Of a stretch of DNA of 45,103 nucleotides, positions 1 to 8,392 are shown one piece after another. Positions within the stretch are counted from its first letter, which is position 1; every line of letters begins with the position of its first letter. The notes under the pieces were generated by a model, which searched no databases, was not told the DNA's origin, and saw nothing but the letters and a program-made list of their open reading frames with translations. Source of the stretch: Saprospiraceae bacterium (lineage in GTDB: Bacteria > Bacteroidota > Bacteroidia > Chitinophagales > Saprospiraceae); contig JAHDFQ010000016.1 of NCBI GenBank assembly GCA_020628085.1, forward strand, positions 1 through 45,103, read 5' to 3'. Position numbers and translations under genes: made by a program.

Positions 1-94
1 AGAAAGAAAAAGCCGTGCCTTTGGCAGACAGGCGTCCATTTTTGATTCATTTAGTAATTTTATTGACATAAAATCACTTTTTCTCAAAAATATC

Positions 95-115
95 CCTGCC
101 CGACGGTCAGGCGGG
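95..115. repeat. GC-rich REP-like palindrome upstream of DUF6089 gene
   Basis: A GC-rich imperfect palindrome (CCTGCCCGACGG then TCAGGCGGG) stands out in AT-rich surroundings and is followed by a T-rich run. A very similar element lies at 4114-4133 and a related perfect palindrome at 3999-4017. This suggests a dispersed intergenic repeat of the kind common in Bacteroidota. The rest of 1-228 holds no gene I can support. Confidence 0.55.
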
Positions 116-228
116 CTTCTTTTCTTTCCATGATCCGCAACTTGGGTTAGATAATCAAAAGACAGGTGAAGAACTCGATTGGTTTCTTTATCTGTGATTA
201 AATTCTACTATAAAAACATATATTCTTG

Positions 229-1080
229 ATGAAAAAATATTTTCTTTTCCTATTGTTATCGATTCCAGTTTTAATAAATGCACAAACCGAAGTAGGGCTT
301 TTAGCTGGATTTTCGGCCTATCAAGGGGAGCTTGCTCCAGAAACCTCACGTGCAAGTTTCTCACAGACGCACGCTGCTTTTGGTCCTTTTGTAAGAGTGG
401 GTGTAAGTGCGCATTTAACATTAAGAGCTCATTTTTTCTATGGAAAAGTATCTGGAGACGATGCCAATGCCAATAGTCAAGCTCGATTAGCAAGAAATTT
501 AAGTTTTCGATCACGCATTTATGAAACGGGCATCATCGGCGAGTTTAATATTTTAGGTTACCGAGCATATAACTTAGAACGTGTTTTTTCGCCCTATCTT
601 TTTGCGGGTGCTGCATTAACAAAAATCAATCCCGAAGCCTATTATGATAATCAGTGGGTCAAATTACAACCACTAGGAACAGAAGGACAAGGTCTAGAGG
701 GTTTTGGAGATAAATATAAACTATGGGAAATTGCTATTCCAATGGGTGTTGGGGTAAAATATGCAATCAATGATAAATGGAATGTCGGATTTGAATTTGG
801 TTTCCGAAAAACGTTTACAGATTATTTGGATGATATTAGTACGGTGTATGTACCATATGAAACTTTGGCAGCTGGAAATGGTGAACTCGCTGCTATTTTG
901 AGTAATCGTTCTGGCGAACGACCAGATGCTGAACCTATCATTTTTGAAGATGGTGCCAACCGTGGCAATTCCTCCACCAACGACTGGTATATTATCACAG
1001 GCTTCACAGTTTCTTATAATTTTTCTGATAACGGTCTAGTAGGTGCTAGACGGAAGACGAGACGCAAAGGTTGTTACTAA
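229..1080 (+). CDS. DUF6089 family outer-membrane beta-barrel protein
   Basis: The protein has 283 residues, with an N-terminal signal peptide (KKYFLFLLLSIPVLINAQ, cut after Ala-Gln). A body of alternating hydrophobic and aromatic strands follows, typical of a small outer-membrane barrel. It opens with a glycine-rich strand and the motif YQGEL, and it ends in a basic tail with a terminal Cys-Tyr. I recognise this pattern as DUF6089, a Bacteroidota family often encoded before isoprenyl transferase (uppS) and bamA. Those genes are absent here and mgtE follows instead. I chose the ATG at 229 over the TTG one codon upstream. The molecular role is unknown; an envelope location is inferred. A strong hairpin terminator follows the gene. 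Confidence 0.8.
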   Translation: MKKYFLFLLLSIPVLINAQTEVGLLAGFSAYQGELAPETSRASFSQTHAAFGPFVRVGVSAHLTLRAHFFYGKVSGDDANANSQARLARNLSFRSRIYETGIIGEFNILGYRAYNLERVFSPYLFAGAALTKINPEAYYDNQWVKLQPLGTEGQGLEGFGDKYKLWEIAIPMGVGVKYAINDKWNVGFEFGFRKTFTDYLDDISTVYVPYETLAAGNGELAAILSNRSGERPDAEPIIFEDGANRGNSSTNDWYIITGFTVSYNFSDNGLVGARRKTRRKGCY

Positions 1081-1127
1081 TTGTTTTGAGAAATAAGAAT
1101 AAGACAGTTGAACTTGCTATTTTTATT

Positions 1128-1167
1128 AAACGCCCAATCAGGATATATCGTTCTGATTGGGCGTTTT
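1128..1167 (+). terminator. Rho-independent terminator after DUF6089 gene
   Basis: A perfect 14-bp stem (AAACGCCCAATCAG pairing with CTGATTGGGCGTTT) with an 11-base loop starts about 48 bases after the stop codon. A-rich sequence precedes it and T's follow, so it may work in both directions. Confidence 0.85.
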
Positions 1168-1289
1168 GGTTATGTAACATAATGAATTGTACTAAACCAT
1201 TTTTATAATGATTCCACCATTTAGCTTTTGAATTGTTATACTGATAGGATTAAGGCAAATTTCAATTGACCAACAAAAAGTTAAACGAT

Positions 1290-2573
1290 ATGTTAAACGA
1301 AAAATATTCAATAAAATCTCCTAAAGAGATCGCATACGATCTCGAAAAACGCACTACTAGTGAAATTATTTCTTTTTTAAACGACTCAAGTGCGCCTATT
1401 GCTCAAAGTGTATTTTTTGAATTACCAAATCATATTATTGTTGATATCTTTTCGATCATTAGTAATGAATTATTTATTAAAATTTTCACAAAAGTAGATA
1501 CACATAAGGCGTCTCGTATTCTTGCAAGGCTTGACAGAAACAAAGTTTACCAAAAACTTGATCTACTATCAAAAATTCCTGCACGTGAAATCAAAGAATT
1601 TTTAAACTATAATGAAAACACAGCTGGCTTCTTGATGGAAACCTACTTTTTTAGTTGCTCAAAAGAGGAAACGGTAGATAGCGCTCTGTCGAAACTACGC
1701 AAGTTGAATGATAAAAGAATTATTACAATATATATTATTGACGATGAGCAGAAACTAATAGGTAGAGTTCCTGTAAATTATATTGCCATTGCAAAACCAG
1801 ATCAAAAACTTGAAGCATTAATGTATTTTGCGCCTAGCATTCAGGCAATGGCTACACGAGAAGAAGTGATTGAAGCAATTGAATCACACGCGTTATTACA
1901 AATCCCAGTTGTCGATATTCATCATCATTTGCTTGGTATTATAAGAAATGATACCATACTTTCAGCTTCTCGTGAAGAAGCAAGTGGTGACTTACAAACG
2001 ATGTTTGGTGCAGGAAAAGAAGAACATGCACTGTCTAAAGCTTCATTTGCGGTGCGCAAACGTCTACCATGGCTTCAAATCAATTTAGTGACTGCTTTTC
2101 TTGCGTCAATGGTTGTTGGACTCTTTGAGGATACCATTGCCAAAATCACCATTTTAGCGGTTTTTCTTCCTGTTGTTGCTGGACAATCTGGTAATACAGG
2201 TTCGCAAGCTTTGGCCGTAACTATTAGGGGATTAGCATTGAGAGAAATAAGTATTGGTCAGTGGTGGCGTGTTGCTAAAAAGGAACTAGCTGTGGGTTTT
2301 ATAAATGGAGTTGCCGTAGCGATCACTACTGGAATTGTCGTCTTTTTCTGGGCTAATTCCTTTGGTATTGCCTTAGTAATTGGGGTCTCAATGATACTTT
2401 CTATGGTTATTGCAGGATTTTCTGGAGCCATTATTCCGATTGGGTTGAAAGCAGTGGGGCAAGATCCAGCTACCTCTTCTTCTATTATATTAACTACGGT
2501 AACGGATATATGTGGTTTTCTTAGTTTTTTAGGGCTAGCTTCTGCTTTGTCGTCAGTTTTAGGTATCACATAA
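1290..2573 (+). CDS. mgtE: Magnesium transporter MgtE
   Basis: This is an inner-membrane Mg2+ channel or transporter. From the ATG the protein has 427 residues. An N-terminal superhelical MgtE_N domain covers about the first 115 residues. A CBS pair follows (about residues 120-230), which in this family senses cytosolic Mg2+ and gates the pore. The C-terminal membrane domain (about 260-427) has five helices. Family signatures are clear: RLPWLQINLVTAF at the start of the membrane domain, LPVVAGQSGNTGSQ in the second helix region, and TDICGF in the last helix. The Asp of TDICGF corresponds to the selectivity Asp of Thermus MgtE. Length and order are normal. A TTG at 1266 would add eight residues; I preferred the ATG. 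The gene is probably monocistronic, and the next gene is convergent 6 bases away. Confidence 0.93.
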   Translation: MLNEKYSIKSPKEIAYDLEKRTTSEIISFLNDSSAPIAQSVFFELPNHIIVDIFSIISNELFIKIFTKVDTHKASRILARLDRNKVYQKLDLLSKIPAREIKEFLNYNENTAGFLMETYFFSCSKEETVDSALSKLRKLNDKRIITIYIIDDEQKLIGRVPVNYIAIAKPDQKLEALMYFAPSIQAMATREEVIEAIESHALLQIPVVDIHHHLLGIIRNDTILSASREEASGDLQTMFGAGKEEHALSKASFAVRKRLPWLQINLVTAFLASMVVGLFEDTIAKITILAVFLPVVAGQSGNTGSQALAVTIRGLALREISIGQWWRVAKKELAVGFINGVAVAITTGIVVFFWANSFGIALVIGVSMILSMVIAGFSGAIIPIGLKAVGQDPATSSSIILTTVTDICGFLSFLGLASALSSVLGIT

Positions 2574-2579
2574 ACTTTA

Positions 2580-3926
2580 CTACTCTTTTCGAATATTAAG
2601 AATACTCATTTCTTGAATATTTTCATCTTCTTGAGAAAGCCATGCTTGAAGGAAATTACCTTTTTGAATGGCTTTTTCTTTTTCTAAATAAATTTCATCT
2701 AAAAAAACAATATAACCTGTTTCGTTACCATGAAAACACCCGTGCCAGATAACATTGCATCGAATTCCTTTTTGCATCAGGCGCACCACATTTGTTTTGG
2801 CTTCTTCAAATTCTGGAAAAGAACGCCATTTAATAAAGTATTTTTTATCTTGTAAATAGTACAAACGGGTACAATCATAATAAGTAAAATAACGGGAATC
2901 ACTTGCCATAAAAATTTCAATATCTTCTAAATGCGGATCACGAACTTGATCGTCCAAAGGCATTAAATCCAAGTAACTTTCGGCTTCATTGTCAAACGGA
3001 TGTATATCCTCTGTACCTGCCATTGGAATCATAGGTTCTGATGTACCATCTATCCATTCAATTTCATCGCTCCATGCCTGTTCGTCTAATTGCTCATATT
3101 CTTTAACGGAGAGTTGTATGTAAAATACATAAGCCATCAATAGTGTTGCTAGAACAGCTAGTGTATTTCTAGTATAGTTTGTTTCTTGAAAACGTATGGA
3201 AAAGCTATTTTTTCGTTGTAGAATACGTTGCCATATTTTTTGACCAAAGGAACGTACATTTTTAAATGTTCTGATGTTGGAAGCAGACTGCTGATCTATA
3301 AAAACTAATTGCTTACGTTCATTCCCAAACTCGTCTTGACGGGCGGGCGAAATTACTAAATGCGGACATTCATCTGCATCAATCATCACCAAACCAATAC
3401 CGTTATTGACACATTGACGTTTTAACTCTGTGATTTCTTTTGATTGTAAATTAGGGAATACATCCTCTCCTATAGCTATCCATTGATCGTCGGCATGATA
3501 ACTACTAAATTGAGCAATGGAATGAATATATCGGTACTTTAACCTTTTTCTCAATACAAAATAGAAAAAAGCGAATAGCATTGAAAAGACAAATAATATA
3601 CCTTCAATATTTGCACCTAGACCGTCTTTTGCAATCGTGACAAAATGTTCATAATAAAAAACAGCATGAATGATAGTGGTTAAAATCCAAGCATAAGCTA
3701 AACAATCCAATAATAAATGTTGCGTTTTCTTCTGGTAATATACCTCGTCCGACGAATCAATTGATGTTGCTTCAAATGTTGCCAAAAAAGGAACGTTTTC
3801 CTCTGTTTCAAAAGAAATATAGCCGTCAGCAACAATACCACCTTCACCTAACTGATCAAGTTTGGCTAATGATTTGCCACCTGCACCGATGCGATACTTA
3901 TAATGTGTTTTCAAGTATCGAAGCAT
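2580..3926 (-). CDS. Membrane protein of unknown function, REase-like N-terminus and SPOR-like C-terminus
   Basis: I do not recognise the family. The frame is open to 4031, but that end uses TTG and reads through a GC-rich palindrome. The first ATG, at 3926, gives 448 residues and starts MLRYLKTHYKY. An N-terminal soluble segment contains DGYISF followed by FLATFEATS. This spacing recalls PD-(D/E)XK nuclease folds, but with Thr where the Lys should be. Two membrane helices follow (about residues 72-95 and 107-125) and a third lies near 255-272. Between them is a soluble part with QWIAIGEDVF and GIGLVMID. An acidic linker then leads to a C-terminal segment (KKYFIKWRSF to YIVFLDEIYLEKEKA) whose strand-helix pattern resembles a SPOR domain. 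Both domain suggestions are weak. An envelope-spanning protein is the safest reading. Confidence 0.7.
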   Translation of the reverse strand: MLRYLKTHYKYRIGAGGKSLAKLDQLGEGGIVADGYISFETEENVPFLATFEATSIDSSDEVYYQKKTQHLLLDCLAYAWILTTIIHAVFYYEHFVTIAKDGLGANIEGILFVFSMLFAFFYFVLRKRLKYRYIHSIAQFSSYHADDQWIAIGEDVFPNLQSKEITELKRQCVNNGIGLVMIDADECPHLVISPARQDEFGNERKQLVFIDQQSASNIRTFKNVRSFGQKIWQRILQRKNSFSIRFQETNYTRNTLAVLATLLMAYVFYIQLSVKEYEQLDEQAWSDEIEWIDGTSEPMIPMAGTEDIHPFDNEAESYLDLMPLDDQVRDPHLEDIEIFMASDSRYFTYYDCTRLYYLQDKKYFIKWRSFPEFEEAKTNVVRLMQKGIRCNVIWHGCFHGNETGYIVFLDEIYLEKEKAIQKGNFLQAWLSQEDENIQEMSILNIRKE

Positions 3927-3998
3927 GATCTTTTTAATATTGTCTTCTGAAAGGATCAATGATTTTAATTTTAATAAGCGGTCGGACAAAATTACTTG

Positions 3999-4017
3999 CC
4001 TGCCTGCCGCAGGCAGG
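3999..4017. repeat. Perfect 19-base GC-rich palindrome (REP-like)
   Basis: CCTGCCTGC, a central C, then GCAGGCAGG pair perfectly. The element sits just upstream of the likely start of the unknown membrane protein. It forms the left outer edge of the 4018-4110 inverted repeat and is related to the elements at 95-115 and 4114-4133. Confidence 0.75.
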
Positions 4018-4110
4018 TATAATAACGCCAACCTTCAAAAAAGTTGTAAAATACTGACAGTCAGGAAGTTTTTATGACTTTTTTGGAGGTTTTGAAGGCG
4101 GTTATTATAC
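4018..4110. repeat. Long imperfect inverted repeat between two GC palindromes
   Basis: The left arm, from about 4018 (TATAATAACGCC then CTTCAAAAAAGT), is mirrored by the right arm ending near 4110 (ACTTTTTTGGAG then AAGGCGGTTATTATA). The arms have a few mismatches. The centre holds the small palindrome CTGACAGTCAG at about 4054-4064. The unit is bounded by GC-rich palindromes at 3999-4017 and 4114-4133. It looks like one composite repetitive element of about 135 bases. No coding capacity is evident. Confidence 0.6.
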
Positions 4111-4111
4111 T

Positions 4112-4138
4112 AACCTGCCCGACGGCAGGCGGGTTTTT
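4112..4138. repeat. GC-rich hairpin with T-run, REP-like
   Basis: AACCTGCC pairs with GGCGGGTT around an 8-base loop, followed by a T-run on the plus strand. CCTGCC/GGCAGG is an alternative pairing. The sequence closely matches the element at 95-115. It could act as a terminator for plus-strand transcription, but no plus-strand gene ends here, so I treat it as a repeat. Confidence 0.6.
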
Positions 4139-4155
4139 CTGACCTACTATTTATA

Positions 4156-4998
4156 TCAAACGGATTCTAGTATTTTCCACAATTTAATGGTCTCGGCTGC
4201 TTCTTTGACATCATGTACCCTCAATATTTTTGCACCTTGCTGCAAAGCAATCATATGTAATGCAGTTGTTCCGTTCAACGCTTCTTTTGCGGTAATATCC
4301 AAACTTTTATAAACCATAGATTTACGAGAAATGCCTACCAACATCGGCACATCTAATATTTTAAAAGCATGCATATTTTTGAGTAAATGAAAATTATGTT
4401 CAATCGTTTTACCAAATCCAAATCCTGGATCAATAATAACATCTTTTAATCCTAAGGCTCGTAGTTTTCCAATTTCTTTTATAAAAAAATCGAGTACTTC
4501 AACTAAAACATCTTGGTAATTGATATTTTTTTGCATTGTCTTCGGAGTTCCTTTCATGTGCATCAACACATAAGGGACATTCAAATCAGCTACTGTTTTA
4601 TAAAAAGAAGCATCTAATTTACCTGCCGAAATATCGTTTACGATTCCCGCTCCTGCCTCTACACATTGCCGTGCCACTTCGCTATGAACAGTATCAATAG
4701 AAAAAATAGTTTCTGGAAATTTGTTTTTCAGCAAAGCTACATTTGAAACTACTCGTTTTAGTTCTTCTTCAACGGTAATTATTGCTGCCCCAGGACGAGA
4801 GGACATTCCGCCAATATCAATGATGCTCGCTCCATCGGAAATCATTTTTTCAGTTTGTGAAATGATCGTCGATTCATTGATATATCGACCACCATCGTAA
4901 AACGAATCAGGTGTTACATTTAAAACACCCATGATTTGAGGTTGACTTAAATCTAGTATTTTTCCTGCACAATTCAACGTCAGTTGTTGGTTTAGCAT
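4156..4998 (-). CDS. folP: Dihydropteroate synthase
   Basis: The enzyme condenses 6-hydroxymethyl-dihydropterin diphosphate with p-aminobenzoate to give dihydropteroate in folate synthesis. It is cytosolic and is the target of sulfonamides. Starting at the ATG at 4998 it has 280 residues, normal for the family. All signature segments are present in order: MGVLNVTPDSFYDGG (pterin diphosphate loop), IDIGGMSSRPGA, SIDT, NDISAG, MHMKGTPKTMQ, IDPGFGFGKT, GISRKS and the C-terminal RVHDV. A GTG at 5040 would add 14 residues that do not align with the family. The gene is divergent from the DUF4230 gene and followed by the composite repeat at 3999-4138. Confidence 0.95.
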   Translation of the reverse strand: MLNQQLTLNCAGKILDLSQPQIMGVLNVTPDSFYDGGRYINESTIISQTEKMISDGASIIDIGGMSSRPGAAIITVEEELKRVVSNVALLKNKFPETIFSIDTVHSEVARQCVEAGAGIVNDISAGKLDASFYKTVADLNVPYVLMHMKGTPKTMQKNINYQDVLVEVLDFFIKEIGKLRALGLKDVIIDPGFGFGKTIEHNFHLLKNMHAFKILDVPMLVGISRKSMVYKSLDITAKEALNGTTALHMIALQQGAKILRVHDVKEAAETIKLWKILESV

Positions 4999-5068
4999 AT
5001 AAATGGAGTTATTTTTGGAGTCAAATTTAGGTATAATCACAGAACATTCCTATCATCTGGATTGTAAA

Positions 5069-5076
5069 TATGTTTG
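5069..5076 (+). promoter_or_regulatory. Candidate Bacteroidota -7 box (TATGTTTG)
   Basis: TATGTTTG fits TAnnTTTG, the -7 element of Bacteroidota sigma factor. It lies about 80 bases before the ATG at 5158, in the intergenic region divergent from folP. I see no good -33 TTTG at the usual spacing, so support is partial. Confidence 0.35.
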
Positions 5077-5157
5077 GACGGTTATAAGTGACTTTGGTGA
5101 CTTGTTTCGTCTTTTATATGATTAGGTTGGTTGCTTGTAAAGAATAAAAATTCGTTT

Positions 5158-6375
5158 ATGTCAGAAAGGACTCCGAAAAAATCAGGTCTTGGAATTGGTT
5201 CATTAATGATTTATACTTTAGTGTTATGTGCTATTGGATTTGTGGCGTATAAATACATTAAGAATAAGCCACTAAGTTCCTCATCAAAAGGTGATTATAC
5301 AGTAGCAGTTCCAAAAGAAATGCAAGTCAAATATGTTCCAAAAGATTTTGAGTATACAATTGATGATGAAGAAACTATTATTACTCTTACCAATCCCAGA
5401 AGGTATAGACGGCAGTTTAACGAATTAGTTTATGATTTTAATATGTCTATGCTCAATCACGTGGCAGGGCGTATGGATGTTCCAGATAGTTTAATGAGTA
5501 AAGTGGCTATAGAATATGAAAAGCACCATGAATACTTAAAAGATTTATATTATCAAGATTATTTAGCGATTAAGGATACATCTGCAAATGTTTACGAAGA
5601 TTGGTATGAAACTGGATCGACCACCGCAGTTGATGCACTGAATGAAGTCGCAAGTAAATATACTTGTTTCTTGGTCAATCATGTCATTTCGACACTTGTC
5701 AAGAATGATAAAGGGGTTATTTATGGGAATGGAAGACAGGTAGATGATCCGTGTTTGATAGCAACAACAGAGGCTTTACGCCCGATGATGCAACGCCTAG
5801 CAGAACGTGCTTCGATTGATGATTTTGCTAAAGCTAAAGGTTTATTAGAAGAAAAAGTAGAAAAAGTCATTGCGGAACTAGCGACCATGGAAGTTCGAGA
5901 TAAAAAAGGGCTAAGCAAACAACTACAAACTAAGATTATGGGCTACTCGGTTTCTTCGACCGAAGTTGAAGTTTCTGCGATAAGTATATTAAAGGTGGGT
6001 TATAAATTGAATAAATTCTTTGATTTATCCGTCAATAAGCAAAATAGAACCGTTTCAATCACCTTACCAGAACCAGAAATCTTATCGCATGAGGTTTACC
6101 CTAAAGTCGATAAATTAGATGTTGGTTGGATGCGTGAACTGAGTAGTGATGATTTGAATAAAAATTTCAACCTATTGCGTGGTGAATTTAGAAGAGAAGC
6201 ACTAGATAGTGATATTATGGATAAATCTAAAACCCAAGTTGAGGAATTAATGAACTTGGTTTTAGGGCCTTTAGTAGCTAGTTTGGGTTCCAACTATAAG
6301 CTGCGTGTCCAGTATCAAAAAGAACCTTCTAGTATTCCCGATTCGGCGGTTCGGCAAAGAAATTTAGATTCTTAA
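5158..6375 (+). CDS. DUF4230 domain-containing membrane-anchored protein
   Basis: From the ATG the protein has 405 residues. A basic N-terminus (SERTPKKSG) leads into one membrane helix (about residues 14-33), and the rest is probably outside the cytoplasmic membrane. A helical middle part includes a charged segment near residues 215-245. The C-terminal half has the pattern I associate with DUF4230: a strand reading LKVGYKLNKFFDLS, then VSITLPEPEILSHEV, then a long helix rich in Arg and Glu (about 335-370). DUF4230 proteins are widespread, and I know of no established function. A TTG at 5131 would add nine residues; the ATG is preferred. A hairpin lies 33 bases after the stop. Confidence 0.65.
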   Translation: MSERTPKKSGLGIGSLMIYTLVLCAIGFVAYKYIKNKPLSSSSKGDYTVAVPKEMQVKYVPKDFEYTIDDEETIITLTNPRRYRRQFNELVYDFNMSMLNHVAGRMDVPDSLMSKVAIEYEKHHEYLKDLYYQDYLAIKDTSANVYEDWYETGSTTAVDALNEVASKYTCFLVNHVISTLVKNDKGVIYGNGRQVDDPCLIATTEALRPMMQRLAERASIDDFAKAKGLLEEKVEKVIAELATMEVRDKKGLSKQLQTKIMGYSVSSTEVEVSAISILKVGYKLNKFFDLSVNKQNRTVSITLPEPEILSHEVYPKVDKLDVGWMRELSSDDLNKNFNLLRGEFRREALDSDIMDKSKTQVEELMNLVLGPLVASLGSNYKLRVQYQKEPSSIPDSAVRQRNLDS

Positions 6376-6401
6376 TATACTCTAACAAGTTCATCAATGA
6401 T

Positions 6402-6439
6402 AAAAAAAGAAGGGTATAATTCGATAAACTATACCCTTC
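6402..6439 (-). terminator. Hairpin with U-tract only on the minus strand
   Basis: A perfect 10-bp stem (GAAGGGTATA with TATACCCTTC) has an 11-base loop. On the minus strand the stem is followed by seven T's; on the plus strand it is followed by CAACAAAC. It therefore looks like a terminator for minus-strand transcription, although the nearest gene end is that of the plus-strand DUF4230 gene 33 bases away. Confidence 0.55.
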
Positions 6440-6862
6440 CAACAAACAAAACCAACTAAAAAACCAAAAAGAGTGTAAGTATATCTATAACACTCATTTT
6501 GAAACTAAAACGACGAATTTTACAAACCGCTGTTTTGTTAAGAAATATTTAACGATCTGTAAGATCAAATCAAATAATGATATTGTTATTTTTGGTTCAA
6601 ATATTGAAAGCGGTTCTTAACACCGAAAAAAGGTCACAATTTTATAAATTCGGTATATTTATTGATTATTACCAATATACTACCTATATACCCACCTTAT
6701 AGTAAACTTCTAATTTGAAAATAAGATATTAAAAATTATGTAGCCTCATGACTAGGCTGTATTTTTGAGCAACGGTGACATTCACCTATTATTATATTAT
6801 TGAAACTACACATCTCTAATTTAAAAGCTGAAAAATCTCATCTAGATTTTCTTTGAATAAGG
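6440..6862. other. Gene-free AT-rich intergenic region
   Basis: No protein gene is supported in these roughly 420 bases. There is a weak hairpin (GAGTGT at 6471-6476 with ACACTC at 6490-6495), a second small stem near 6741-6759, and a -7-like TATTTTTG at 6760-6767 about 100 bases before the M23 peptidase gene. None has a matching -33 box at good spacing. A minus-strand small RNA ending at the 6402-6439 hairpin is possible but unproven. Confidence 0.5.
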
Positions 6863-8296
6863 ATGTATTCGTTTCTGAAAATCCAAACAAAAGATTTAAT
6901 TGTGGAGAAATCTACTCAATATTCATCTGTCAAAACTTTGAAAAAACTAAAAAGACAAAGAAAGCGGAAATATTTACTTTGCGTTCTAGCAGCAGTAGCA
7001 GTTTCAGTTGGCTTTATGTTGAGTCCATTATCTAAACATCCGAATAGCACGACGCTACTCAACCACACCAATGATATTGAATTGGGAAATTTTCCAATTG
7101 TGGAACCTACCATCAAATACGGATATGTCACGGACACTCTACACGTATCTGAAGATGTTATTCAACCTAATCAGTTTTTGGCGGATATTCTGTTAAAACA
7201 TCAAGTGAGCTATAAAACGATTGATGAAATCGCTACACATTCAAAAGAAATATTCGATGTTACTAAACTTAGAGCAGGTAAACCCTACGCTATTATCGGT
7301 CAGGACTCTCTTCAAGCACCTGATGTATTTATTTACGAGCCAAGTGTTTTTAGATATGTCGTGTATAATTTAAAAAATCCATCTGATATTCAAATCATTG
7401 AACGAGAAGTAGAAACCAAAGTAAAAACGGCCTCAGGAATTGTAGAAACGTCGCTTTGGAATACAATGGTAGACAATGGTTTGAGTTATGAATTGACTTC
7501 TTTAATGGAAGACGCTTTAGCATGGTCGATTGATTTTCATCATATTGCTAGAGGCGATAAGTTTAAATTAATTTACGACCAACAATACATTGAAGGTGAA
7601 CCCGTTGGCGTTGGCGAAGTGTATGCTGCGTACTATAAGAACTTCGATAATGAATATTATGCTATTTATTTTGAAAATGAAAAGCATCAAGGTTTTTATG
7701 ATTTGGAGGGTCGACCAATGAAAAAAGCCTTTTTAAAATCACCTGTTCGTTTTTCAAGAATTAGTTCAAGTTATAATAAGCGTCGTTTTCATCCTGTTTT
7801 GAAACGGGTCAAAGCGCACTTGGGAACAGATTATGCTGCTCCCACTGGAACACCGATTTTGGCCGTGGCAGACGGTGTTGTTACGAAAAGAAGTAGGACT
7901 CGTGGGAATGGAAAGTTTGTCAAAATCAAACACGATGAATCTATTCAAACTCAATATTTACATATGTCGCGGTTTCAAAGTGGTGTCAGAGTTGGTACAC
8001 ATGTCAAACAAGGACAAGTCATTGGTTATGTCGGACAAACGGGTTTGGCAACGGGACCTCATGTTTGTTTCCGTTTTTGGAAAAATGGTAAACAAGTTAA
8101 TCATTTAAAAGAAAATTTACCCCCACCAGAACCAATGCCAGAAGAGGATTTACCACGCTATTATCATGAACGTGATTTAATGGTCAATCGCTTAAACGTT
8201 ATTGAATACAACACAACTTCTTTAAAAAAGGCAGAAGATAAAATTGCAAAAGATACTACGGCATCTAATATTACTGCTGTAGAGGTACAAAAGTAA
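6863..8296 (+). CDS. Membrane-anchored M23 (LytM-type) peptidase
   Basis: This is a predicted zinc peptidase, or peptidase-like regulator, acting on peptidoglycan in the periplasm. The 477-residue protein has a very basic cytoplasmic stretch (residues 24-37), one membrane helix (about 38-54), a periplasmic region of about 240 residues, and a C-terminal M23 domain (about 305-415). The zinc-ligand motif HLGTD (H319, D323) and the catalytic YLHMS (H367) are present. The HxH motif near the end reads GPHVC, with H400 but Cys402 at the expected second His. The Cys could still bind zinc, or the enzyme may be a non-catalytic activator. A proline/acid-rich tail follows. The bidirectional terminator at 8325-8358 separates it from the convergent NYN gene. 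Confidence 0.88.
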   Translation: MYSFLKIQTKDLIVEKSTQYSSVKTLKKLKRQRKRKYLLCVLAAVAVSVGFMLSPLSKHPNSTTLLNHTNDIELGNFPIVEPTIKYGYVTDTLHVSEDVIQPNQFLADILLKHQVSYKTIDEIATHSKEIFDVTKLRAGKPYAIIGQDSLQAPDVFIYEPSVFRYVVYNLKNPSDIQIIEREVETKVKTASGIVETSLWNTMVDNGLSYELTSLMEDALAWSIDFHHIARGDKFKLIYDQQYIEGEPVGVGEVYAAYYKNFDNEYYAIYFENEKHQGFYDLEGRPMKKAFLKSPVRFSRISSSYNKRRFHPVLKRVKAHLGTDYAAPTGTPILAVADGVVTKRSRTRGNGKFVKIKHDESIQTQYLHMSRFQSGVRVGTHVKQGQVIGYVGQTGLATGPHVCFRFWKNGKQVNHLKENLPPPEPMPEEDLPRYYHERDLMVNRLNVIEYNTTSLKKAEDKIAKDTTASNITAVEVQK

Positions 8297-8324
8297 TAAC
8301 TTACGTCGTAGGTAAAGGGAATAT

Positions 8325-8358
8325 AAAAAAGCTCCAAGTCGAATAAATCGGCTTGGAG
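8325..8358. terminator. Bidirectional rho-independent terminator
   Basis: AAAAAAGCTCCAAG pairs with CTTGGAGCTTTTTT, extended inward by CGA/TCG after a mismatch. A's lie before the stem and T's after it, so it can end both the M23 gene (plus) and the NYN gene (minus). Confidence 0.9.
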
Positions 8359-8392
8359 CTTTTTTATGATAAATGGTATCAACACTAATGAT

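Noticed and set aside
72-197. A 41-codon open stretch ending in a plausible peptide (HDPQLGLDNQKTGEELDW)
   Set aside because: It has a stop just upstream at 69-71, reads through the GC palindrome at 95-115 and matches no family I know. It may be a remnant of a gene end, but the evidence is too thin for a feature.
3330-3352. GC-rich patch (GACGGGCGGGCG) inside the unknown membrane protein gene, resembling half of the REP-like element
   Set aside because: It is in frame, short and not palindromic. A relic of a repeat is possible but cannot be told from chance.
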